Assembly (NCBI GenBank): GCA_903928365.1 | Contig: CAIYQV010000487.1 | Location: 1 to 6,359 of the forward strand | Direction: 5' to 3' | Length of the DNA: 6,359 nt | Origin: an uncultured Flavobacteriia bacterium | Lineage (GTDB): Bacteria > Bacteroidota > Bacteroidia > Flavobacteriales_D > Crocinitomicaceae | In this document: piece after piece, positions 1-6,327 of the stretch | Numbering within the stretch: the stretch's first letter is position 1 | Layout: each line of letters begins with the position of its first letter | Program-made: the position numbers and the translations under genes | Notes under the pieces: generated by a model | Told to the model about the DNA's origin: nothing | The model's input: the letters and a program-made list of their open reading frames with translations, nothing else | Database searches by the model: none

Positions 1-1170
1 AAACACAATCTAACATCTATTTATCGATACCTTGAATTTCGACTTGGTTTCAAAGCCTACAAATGGGGGGCAGGTTATTTCATTCTTTCCAGAACATTGG
101 GAGCGACTGTTCGCCTCTATCTAGTTATCAATGTATTGCAATTATTTGTTTTTGATGAGATTGGTATTCCATTTTGGGTAACTACGCTGATCATAATGGC
201 TATGATTGTTCTCTACACGCTGAAGGGAGGAGTGAAAACCATCGTCTGGACTGATACGTTGCAAACGGTTTTTATGCTCCTGGCTTTGGTGGTTTGTATT
301 TTCTCTTTGAAAGAAATGCTGCACCTCAATTGGTCGGCACTTTGGTCGGAAATGGGCAAACAGGAAATGACCAAATTCTGGAGCTGGGATACGGATCGAA
401 AAGATTTCTTTTTGAAGGCGATTATTGGAGGTGCTTTCATTACCATTACTATGACAGGATTGGATCAGGAAATGATGCAGAAAAATATTTCGGTTAAATC
501 ATTGAAAGACGCTCAAAAGAACATGGTGACATTCAGTTTTGTTTTGCTTTTAGTGAATGGATTGTTCTTATTTCTTGGAGGTTTACTTTACGTTTATGGA
601 AAGAAGTACGGGTTGGAGATCGCACCTGATGATATGTTTCCTACAATCGTACGTGATTATATGCCAAAAGGGATCTTCCTTATTTTTATTGTTGGTTTGA
701 TCTCTGCTCTTTTTCCTTCTGTAGATGGTGCAATTACGGCTCTCACATCTTCCTTTTGCATAGATATGCTTGGTTTTCAACGTCGCAATGATTTGACCGA
801 GAAGCAACAGGTGAAATTACGTCAGACAGTGCACCTTACGTTTGCGGTGATATTTACGTTGCTTGTTTTCTTTTTTAAGTGGAAAGACGACAAGAGCATC
901 ATAGACCTGGTATTTGTGATTGCAGGTTATACCTATGGACCATTACTGGGTTTGTTCTCCTTTGGAATTTTGACAAAAAGAGCGATTTCTGAATGGACGG
1001 TCCCCGTGGTTTGTATTGTTGCTCCCGTATTATGCTATGTACTTGATCAGCAGTCTGCTAATTTGTTTGGGTCGTATAAATTTGGTAATGAAATGCTAGT
1101 CATTAATGGATCACTTACCTTTTTACTCCTTTTTGTGTTCAGTACCCGAAAAACTTCTGAAGCGATATGA
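1..1170 (+). CDS. Sodium:solute symporter (SSS family), 5'-truncated by window edge
   Basis: This is the C-terminal 389 residues of an inner-membrane Na+-coupled solute transporter of the SSS (SSSF, LeuT-fold) family. The frame is open to base 1, so the start lies upstream; the TTG at 97 is only an internal Leu codon inside a conserved stretch (SRTLGATVRLYLVINVLQ), not a start. Numbering from base 1, I see about ten hydrophobic segments (roughly residues 34-55, 57-73, 86-104, 136-155, 176-198, 222-252, 278-294, 302-325, 333-350, 366-381). Full family members have about 13, so about three N-terminal helices are missing. Conserved family stretches include KGGVKTIVWTDTLQT, ITMTGLDQEMMQKN and the small-residue/Ser/Thr-rich helix SVDGAITALTSSF, which corresponds to the helix carrying the sodium site in characterised members. 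The stop TGA overlaps the ATG of the next gene. Substrate cannot be read from sequence; sugars, sialic acid, amino acids or vitamins are all possible in this family. Family call is firm, substrate unknown. Confidence 0.93.
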   Translation, partial: KHNLTSIYRYLEFRLGFKAYKWGAGYFILSRTLGATVRLYLVINVLQLFVFDEIGIPFWVTTLIIMAMIVLYTLKGGVKTIVWTDTLQTVFMLLALVVCIFSLKEMLHLNWSALWSEMGKQEMTKFWSWDTDRKDFFLKAIIGGAFITITMTGLDQEMMQKNISVKSLKDAQKNMVTFSFVLLLVNGLFLFLGGLLYVYGKKYGLEIAPDDMFPTIVRDYMPKGIFLIFIVGLISALFPSVDGAITALTSSFCIDMLGFQRRNDLTEKQQVKLRQTVHLTFAVIFTLLVFFFKWKDDKSIIDLVFVIAGYTYGPLLGLFSFGILTKRAISEWTVPVVCIVAPVLCYVLDQQSANLFGSYKFGNEMLVINGSLTFLLLFVFSTRKTSEAI

Positions 1171-2297
1171 AGATCAATCTCTCTGATAACGGTTTGCACC
1201 TGCGTTTTGCTCCACTGACTTTAACACGTCCGGTGGGTGATCTGCGCATGGGAATCTTTACGAATCTGGAACGATGGAAACAATATATTCCCGAGGCAGA
1301 GATTGGATTTTTGACAGAAGCTTATCTTTCAGGTCGCTATCCTGCTATTGAGAATGGATTGACCGTCAATGCTGCGGTGATTCCGAATGAGGATCTTGCG
1401 GTGGCTATTTATCATCTGGATAAGGATCAGGCTCTTTTTTCGGGAGATGTATTCCTAGCTGGGGAACCCAATGCTGAATCAAAAGTGCAGTTTCTGGGCA
1501 AGGAGTTGGTTATCCTTGAACAACGCTGGGATTTGTATATGAAAAATGATCGGGTGTTGCGTCAGGATTTTGAACGCGTTACCTATGGTCGTCAAAGTGC
1601 GGCTATTTCTGAATCCGTAACTATTGTTGGTCCAAAGGATCAATTATTCCTGGAAGAAGGCGCGATAGTGGAAGCTGCGGTGATCAACACGAAAACAGGT
1701 CCGGTCTACATTGGCCGTGAAGCCGAGGTCATGGAAGGCGCAATCATACGTGGGCCTTTTTCTATAGGAGAGCATGCGCAAGTGAAGATGGGGGCAAAGA
1801 TCTACGGCGCAACAACGGTTGGACCGGAATGTCGTGTCGGAGGGGAAGTAAGTAACTCGGTTTTTCAAGCGTATTCAAACAAAGGTCATGATGGATTTCT
1901 TGGAAATGCCTTGGTAGGTGAATGGTGTAATTTTGGCGCTGACACGAACACTTCCAACCTCAAGAACAATTATGGCATGGTAGATACCTATTCATTTGAA
2001 ACGTCTTCTCAGCAAAAGACAGACGTGCAATTCATGGGTGTCTGTATGGGAGATCATTCCAAATGTGGAATCAATACGATGTTTAATACCGGAACGGTAG
2101 TGGGGGTTTCTTCCAATATTTATGGCTCCGGATTTCCTGAAAAATGGGTTCCCTCTTTCAGTTGGGGCGGGGCAGACGGAATTGTTCCCTTTCGATTCGA
2201 AAAGGCAGTGGAATATGCGAATAATATGATGTCCCGTCGTAAAAGGGCACTTTCGGATGAAGAAATTAAGATCTTGAAGCACATTTTCAATTCTTAA
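1167..2297 (+). CDS. GlmU-family sugar nucleotidyltransferase / N-acetyltransferase (short Bacteroidota type)
   Basis: This 376-residue cytoplasmic protein resembles the alternative bacterial GlmU family, proposed to make UDP-GlcNAc for peptidoglycan and outer-membrane glycans. Residues 1-140 are a shortened N-terminal domain with the family signature RFAPLTLTRPVGDLRMG (13-29). Residues about 150-320 form a left-handed beta-helix of hexapeptide repeats (for example AIVEAAVI, VYIGREAEV, AIIRGPFSIG). The segment from NKGHDGFLG (238-246) through VGEWCNFGADT aligns by eye with the E. coli GlmU acetyltransferase site AGHLTYLGDAEIG..NIGAGT, so His241 would match the catalytic His. The helix closes with GVCMGDHSKCGINTMFNTGT (291-310) and a C-terminal helix (342-375). 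The protein is shorter than E. coli GlmU (about 456 residues) and lacks the classical GxGTRM loop, so the pyrophosphorylase activity is inferred from family, not from motifs. ATG 1167 is chosen because it overlaps the symporter stop in an ATGA junction, implying translational coupling; the conserved N-terminus begins immediately after it. Confidence 0.88.
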   Translation: MKINLSDNGLHLRFAPLTLTRPVGDLRMGIFTNLERWKQYIPEAEIGFLTEAYLSGRYPAIENGLTVNAAVIPNEDLAVAIYHLDKDQALFSGDVFLAGEPNAESKVQFLGKELVILEQRWDLYMKNDRVLRQDFERVTYGRQSAAISESVTIVGPKDQLFLEEGAIVEAAVINTKTGPVYIGREAEVMEGAIIRGPFSIGEHAQVKMGAKIYGATTVGPECRVGGEVSNSVFQAYSNKGHDGFLGNALVGEWCNFGADTNTSNLKNNYGMVDTYSFETSSQQKTDVQFMGVCMGDHSKCGINTMFNTGTVVGVSSNIYGSGFPEKWVPSFSWGGADGIVPFRFEKAVEYANNMMSRRKRALSDEEIKILKHIFNS

Positions 2298-2311
2298 ACT
2301 TATTGCCAGGA

Positions 2312-2333
2312 GCCCCGAGCGAAGTCGAGGGGC
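2312..2333. repeat. GC-rich imperfect palindrome with GAGCGAAGTCGA core
   Basis: GCCCC (2312-2316) and GGGGC (2329-2333) are exact inverted copies around the core GAGCGAAGTCGA, in which CGA and TCG-type trinucleotides allow further imperfect pairing. It lies 14 nt after the GlmU-like stop. There is no following T run, so it is not a canonical intrinsic terminator, though the hairpin could slow polymerase or protect the mRNA 3' end. From memory, short palindromes with this core (CTTCGACTTCGCTCAG-like) occur as dispersed REP-like elements in many bacterial genomes including Bacteroidota; that link is recall, not tested here. Confidence 0.55.
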
Positions 2334-2375
2334 GCTCTCGCTCTCGCTCTCATTCTCATTCTCATTCTCGCTCTG
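2334..2375. repeat. Hexanucleotide tandem repeat, 3x GCTCTC + 3x ATTCTC + GCTCTG
   Basis: Seven consecutive hexamers are readable directly: GCTCTC at 2334, 2340 and 2346; ATTCTC at 2352, 2358 and 2364; and a degenerate GCTCTG at 2370. All but the last share an NNTCTC frame, giving a strand-asymmetric pyrimidine-rich tract (C/T on +, G/A on -). It begins one base after the palindrome at 2312-2333 and lies about 107 nt upstream of the lon ATG. Such tracts can change copy number by replication slippage. No gene covers it. Confidence 0.85.
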
Positions 2376-2482
2376 TACTTCTCCTTGGCATATCGTTTGT
2401 CTATCAGGTATGTCTTTTTAAAATAGCGCTCAAATAGGTGCTTTCGGCACTTTTGACACCCATTTTATGACACTTTGACCGA
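2376..2482 (+). promoter_or_regulatory. lon leader / probable promoter region, no firm boxes
   Basis: This is the remaining intergenic stretch before lon. It includes an AT-rich patch (2413-2425) and a small hairpin GTGC-TTTCG-GCAC (2438-2450) followed by TTTT. lon is separated from the upstream operon by 185 nt with a palindrome, so an own promoter is expected. I could not match a convincing Bacteroidota promoter: TTTG occurs at 2396, 2452 and 2474, but none is paired with a TAnnTTTG box at the usual spacing. No CIRCE inverted repeat is visible. The hairpin stem is only 4 bp and may be chance. Confidence 0.3.
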
Positions 2483-4960
2483 ATGAATGGTCCCTTTCAA
2501 GAATTTAGAATAATGAACGATCTATTCGATAACGATTTTCTTCAATTACTTCCAACGATGGATGCTGACGCGGATTTTATTCCTTTGATCACAGCGGAAG
2601 AGGAGGAAAAAATGAATAAACAGGTTTTTCCGGATGAACTTCCGATCCTTCCGTTAAGAAATAATGTATTGTTTCCGGGTGTGGTGATACCGATCACTGT
2701 CGGTCGTGATAAATCCATTCGACTGATTCAGGAGGCAAATAAAGGGAATAAGATCGTTGGTGTTGTTTCACAACGCAATCAGGAGGAAGAAAGTCCTGAG
2801 TTTGATGACTTACATGCAATTGGTACAGTTGCGCAGATCATTCGAATGCTGAAGATGCCTGATGGAAGTACAACGGTTATTATTCAAGGTAAAAGAAGGT
2901 TCGAAATCGTTCAGCCTTTACAAACTGATCCCTACATGAAGGCGGTTGTGCGTATGATCGATGAAAAACCATTTGATCCGAAAGACAAGGATCTAGATTT
3001 AAAATTCAAGACGATTAAAGACCTCGCTCTGCAGATCATCCGTGATAGTCCGAATATTCCTTCTGAAGCATCTTTTGCTATAGGGAATATAGAAAGTCCG
3101 ACGTTTCTGGTAAACTTCATTTCGTCCAACATGAATGCAGATGTCTCTAAGAAGCAGGAAATGCTCGAGGAGCTCGATATTGCCAAGCGAGTGATGAAAG
3201 TGATGGAACACCTTACTTTGGAAATCCAAATGCTCGAAATGCGCAATGAGATCCAGACCAAGGTGCGTAAGGATATGGACAAACAACAGCGTGAGTATTT
3301 CCTGCATCAGCAAATGCGAACCATTCAGGACGAATTGGGTGATAATCCACAGGAACAGGATGTGAGAGAATTGCGCGAACGCGCTGAAACAAAGCACTGG
3401 GACAAGAAAGTGGCTAGACTTTTTTATAAGGAATTAGAAAAGCTCCTGCGTATGAATCCTCAGGGTGCGGAGTATACGGTGCAGCTCAATTACCTGGATC
3501 TGCTTTTGGATCTGCCTTGGGGTCAATATTCAACAGACAATCTGGACCTAAATCGTGCGCGTAAGATTCTGGAACGAGATCATTACGGATTAGAAAAGGT
3601 AAAAGAACGCATTCTGGAATACCTTGCAGTTCTTAAGCTGAAAGGTAACATGAAATCACCGATCTTATGTTTTTATGGCCCTCCTGGAGTGGGAAAAACG
3701 TCGCTCGGAAAATCCATAGCTGAAGCATTAGGCAGAAAATATGTGCGTATGTCATTGGGCGGTGTGCATGATGAATCGGAAATTCGAGGTCACCGTAAAA
3801 CATACATCGGTGCTATGCCGGGACGTGTGATCCAAAATCTGAAAAAAGCTGAAATTGCCAATCCTGTATTCGTGCTGGATGAAATTGACAAACTCGGCCG
3901 AAGCAATCACGGTGATCCTTCGTCTGCTTTGTTGGAGGTACTTGATCCGGAGCAAAACAATGCTTTTTACGATAATTACGTAGAGACCGAATTCGATCTT
4001 TCTCGTGTGCTGTTCATTGCGACAGCCAATAACCTTTCTACGATTCAAGGTCCGCTACGTGACCGAATGGAGATCATTGAAGTAAATGGATATACAATCG
4101 AAGAGAAAATAGAGATCGCGAAGCGTCACCTTTTACCAAAGCAGATCGAGGAGCATGGAATCACTAAAAAAGATATTTCAATAGACAAGAAAGTACTGGA
4201 GAAATTGGTCGAAGAATACACCAATGAATCTGGTGTGCGTGGACTCGATAAAATGATCGCAAAGTTGGTGCGCAACCGTGCGCGTCAGATTGCCATGGAA
4301 GAGTCGTATACAGAAAAGATTATCGAAGAGGATCTCTTCACGTTCCTTGGTGCGGGACGGGGTAAAACAAAATACGAGAACAACGAAGTGGCAGGGGTGG
4401 TTACTGGTTTAGCCTGGACTTCCGTAGGAGGTGATATCCTTTTTATCGAATCATCCATTACCAAAGGGAAGGGGAAATTAACGCTCACCGGTAATCTGGG
4501 AGAAGTCATGAAGGAATCCGCAGTGATTGCATTGGAGTTTCTTAAAGCACATAGTCGCTGGTTAAATCTGGATCAAGAGGTGTTTGATTCACATAATGTA
4601 CATGTACATGTCCCTGAAGGAGCAACCCCTAAAGATGGTCCAAGTGCGGGGATAACGATGCTTACTTCTTTGGCTTCCCTGTTCACTCAACGTAGGGTGA
4701 AGAAAAACCTCGCGATGACAGGTGAAATAACCTTAAGAGGCGAAGTTCTTCCGGTAGGAGGGATCAAAGAAAAGATCCTTGCAGCAAAAAGGGCAGGTAT
4801 AAAAGAGATTATTTTGTGCCAGAAGAACAAAAAGGATGTGGATGAGATCAATGCTTCTTATTTGAAAGGATTGACATTTCACTTCGTTTCACAAATGAAA
4901 GAGGTCCTTGATCTGGCTTTACTCGAGCAAAAAGTAAAAGATCCGATTTCGATAGCTTAA
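2483..4960 (+). CDS. lon: ATP-dependent Lon protease (LonA type)
   Basis: This is a complete 825-residue homohexameric cytoplasmic AAA+ protease that degrades damaged and regulatory proteins. An acidic N-terminal tail (1-50) precedes the LON substrate-binding domain from about 52 (LPILPLRNNVLFPG) to about 250, followed by a helical, Gln-rich linker (255-330). The AAA+ module has Walker A GPPGVGKT (399-406), Walker B VFVLDEID (462-469), sensor-1 ATANN (513-517), the arginine finger in RDRMEII (Arg528) and sensor-2 GVRG (Arg586). The protease domain has the catalytic Ser721 in PKDGPSAG and Lys764 in GGIKEK, 43 residues apart as in E. coli Lon (Ser679/Lys722). Nothing is missing or frameshifted. 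ATG 2483 is the first start after an in-frame stop at 2468-2470. A second ATG at 2513 (protein of 815 residues), preceded by A/T-rich sequence, is an equally good or better start; the choice affects only ten non-conserved residues. It is monocistronic, ending in a strong terminator. Confidence 0.97.
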   Translation: MNGPFQEFRIMNDLFDNDFLQLLPTMDADADFIPLITAEEEEKMNKQVFPDELPILPLRNNVLFPGVVIPITVGRDKSIRLIQEANKGNKIVGVVSQRNQEEESPEFDDLHAIGTVAQIIRMLKMPDGSTTVIIQGKRRFEIVQPLQTDPYMKAVVRMIDEKPFDPKDKDLDLKFKTIKDLALQIIRDSPNIPSEASFAIGNIESPTFLVNFISSNMNADVSKKQEMLEELDIAKRVMKVMEHLTLEIQMLEMRNEIQTKVRKDMDKQQREYFLHQQMRTIQDELGDNPQEQDVRELRERAETKHWDKKVARLFYKELEKLLRMNPQGAEYTVQLNYLDLLLDLPWGQYSTDNLDLNRARKILERDHYGLEKVKERILEYLAVLKLKGNMKSPILCFYGPPGVGKTSLGKSIAEALGRKYVRMSLGGVHDESEIRGHRKTYIGAMPGRVIQNLKKAEIANPVFVLDEIDKLGRSNHGDPSSALLEVLDPEQNNAFYDNYVETEFDLSRVLFIATANNLSTIQGPLRDRMEIIEVNGYTIEEKIEIAKRHLLPKQIEEHGITKKDISIDKKVLEKLVEEYTNESGVRGLDKMIAKLVRNRARQIAMEESYTEKIIEEDLFTFLGAGRGKTKYENNEVAGVVTGLAWTSVGGDILFIESSITKGKGKLTLTGNLGEVMKESAVIALEFLKAHSRWLNLDQEVFDSHNVHVHVPEGATPKDGPSAGITMLTSLASLFTQRRVKKNLAMTGEITLRGEVLPVGGIKEKILAAKRAGIKEIILCQKNKKDVDEINASYLKGLTFHFVSQMKEVLDLALLEQKVKDPISIA

Positions 4961-4980
4961 GGTAAAAAAGCAGAATTAAA

Positions 4981-5017
4981 AAAAAGGGGAGTGAAAATAA
5001 TTTTCACTCCCCTTTTT
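4981..5017. terminator. Bidirectional intrinsic terminator between lon and the T9SS gene
   Basis: A perfect 17-bp inverted repeat pairs 4981-4997 with 5001-5017 around a 3-nt loop (TAA). The GGGGAGTG core sits between A-rich and T-rich ends, so either transcript yields a hairpin with a U tract: TTTTT at 5013-5017 for lon, and the complement of the A run at 4978-4985 for the minus-strand gene. It begins 21 nt after the lon stop and ends 18 nt before the stop of the convergent gene, exactly where a shared terminator is expected. Confidence 0.93.
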
Positions 5018-5037
5018 AGCTATCGTAAGGGTGGTTA

Positions 5038-5277
5038 ATACGTGATGACTTTTTCCATTCGTTGTCTTCTGGAATTTTCGATAGTCAGGAAGTACTCTCC
5101 TTTGCCTAATTCGGTGATATCGAAGTCCTTTGTGAAGAATCCTGTAAAGTCTTTCAACTCCTCTTCATAAATGATCTGTCCAATCACATTGTGAAGGGTG
5201 ATGCGGTACTTCATTAGTTCAGTGGAGGTAAATACCACGGTGAACTTACCATTGCTTGGATTCGGATAGATCACAAA
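5038..5277 (-). other. Type IX secretion system C-terminal sorting domain (type A)
   Basis: The last 80 residues start with the hallmark VIYPNPSNGKFTV, continue with a beta-rich ITLHNVIGQIIYEEEL segment, then FDITELGKGEYFLTIEN and the basic ending RRQRMEKVITY. This is the layout of the T9SS sorting signal (Por_Secre_tail type), which directs proteins across the outer membrane and is usually cleaved on attachment or release. All its expected blocks are present and undamaged, although it lies downstream of the in-frame TGA. Confidence 0.92.
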
Positions 5278-5511
5278 ATGAGTTCCCTCGTTCGTTACTT
5301 CCTCCACACCCAAAGATGAAACAGCAGAGTTAGCTGATGGGGTAGAAGAACATCCTCCATTCGACACAACAACCGTATAATTACCATTCTGTGTAGCAGT
5401 GTAGGTCTGACCTGTAGCCCCAACGATGGCCACTCCATTCAGGTACCACTGATTGCCGGTTGGTGAACTTGAGGTGAGTACAGCGCCATTTTGTGTAATT
5501 GTTGGTGTTGA

Positions 5512-5793
5512 TGGTAGAGGATTTACTGTCATAGTAACTCCAATTGAATTCACTGTTGCTGTTGAAACACAACCCGCATTTGAAGTCATTGAACAAGTCA
5601 CGACGTCACCGTTAACCAGAGTGCCGGAACTGTATGATGAACCTGTTTGTCCAGCTACAGGAGTTCCATTTACGGACCACTGGTAAGTTGGCGCAGCGCC
5701 TCAATTAGCAGGAGTGGCAGAGAATGTAACAGGTGTTCCCTCACAAACAGGGTTGGATCCTGAAGTTATTCCTACTGTTACGGCCGGTGTAAC
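5512..5793 (-). repeat. Ig/PKD-like protein repeat C (about 94 residues), contains the TGA
   Basis: This is a third copy, from VTPAVTVGITSGSNPVC through PVTFSATPAN, stop, GAAPTYQWSVNG, PVAGQTGSSYSSGTL, VTCSMTSNAGC to GVTMTVNPLP. It keeps all three Cys and the aromatic core on both sides of the stop codon, showing that the two sides belong to one domain. It is more diverged than A and B are from each other, with a longer central loop (AGQTGSSY). Confidence 0.85.
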
Positions 5794-6057
5794 AGGGCTT
5801 GTAACAGACATGTTGATCGTGTTGGAAGTTACAGAAGCAGGGCTCGCGCAACTTGCTGTAGAAGCCATAGCACATGTTACCTGATCACCGTTGTTCAATG
5901 ATGAGCTTGTATATGTACTTCCTGTACCAACATTTTGACCATTTACAGTCCACTGATAAGTTGGTGTTCCACCATTCGTTGGACTTGCAGTGAATGTTAC
6001 CGCTGAACCGACACAAGCAGGATTAGAACTTGTAGAGATGGATACTGCCGGGGTAAC
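5794..6057 (-). repeat. Ig/PKD-like protein repeat B (88 residues)
   Basis: This is a second copy in the same frame, from VTPAVSISTSSNPAC through VTFTASPTNGGTPTYQW, VGTGSTYTSSSLNNGDQ, VTCAMASTASC to INMSVTSP. It keeps the three Cys and the aromatic core. It is two residues shorter than repeat A (no GS before NPAC, no Ser in the NGGSTP loop, and an added residue at the end). Confidence 0.85.
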
Positions 6058-6327
6058 ACTATTCACTTGCATCGTAATTCCCGAAGAACTTGCAGTTGCT
6101 GGTGTGGCACAACTTGCGTTTGATGTCATTACACAAGTAACAACAGCACCATTTGTCAGAGATGAGCTACTGTATGTGCTTCCGGTTCCAACGCTAGTAC
6201 CGTTTACAGACCATTGGTAGGTAGGTGTTGAACCGCCATTGGTTGGTGAAGCAGTAAAGGTTACTGGCTGACCAGCACAAGTTGGGTTACTTCCTGAAGT
6301 TAAAGAAGTTGATACGGATGGTGTTAC
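6058..6327 (-). repeat. Ig/PKD-like protein repeat A (90 residues)
   Basis: The unit runs from VTPSVSTSLTSGSNPTC through PVTFTASPTNGG, TPTYQWSVNG, GTGSTYSSSSL, VTCVMTSNASC to GITMQVNS. It has three Cys (unit positions 17, 65, 73) that recur in repeats B and C. The VTF...TYQW..NG...VTC spacing is typical of bacterial Ig-like beta-sandwich repeats in Bacteroidota surface proteins. The residues before it (ending STTITINPS) look like the end of a further copy beyond the window. Confidence 0.85.

Noticed and set aside
97..1170. Symporter starting at TTG 97
   Set aside because: The frame is open to base 1 and the upstream residues fit the SSS family, so TTG 97 is an internal Leu codon and the gene is cut by the window edge.
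2300..2365. Minus-strand mini-frame through the hexamers encoding an MR/AR dipeptide peptide of about 21 residues
   Set aside because: The dipeptide pattern is a direct result of the hexamer repeat; no start context or conservation evidence supports translation.
2438..2454. Hairpin GTGC/GCAC plus TTTT as a terminator or attenuator ahead of lon
   Set aside because: Only 4 bp of stem with a 5-nt loop; too weak to claim as a terminator or attenuator.
2999..3397. 132-codon minus-strand open frame within lon
   Set aside because: Fully inside the conserved Lon reading frame, with no recognisable protein features; a shadow frame.
4595..4613. Palindromic ATGTACATGTACATGT in lon
   Set aside because: It encodes the conserved NVHVHVPEGA segment of the Lon protease domain; the palindrome is a by-product of alternating Val/His codons.
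5453..5686. Plus-strand open frame opposite repeat C
   Set aside because: It is antisense to the coding repeats, and its FTDHW ending is just the complement of the TYQWSVNG codons; the same shadow appears opposite repeat A at 5990-6220.
5990..6220. Plus-strand open frame opposite repeats A and B
   Set aside because: Mirror of the repeat coding sequence; its resemblance to the 5453-5686 frame comes only from the repeats on the other strand.
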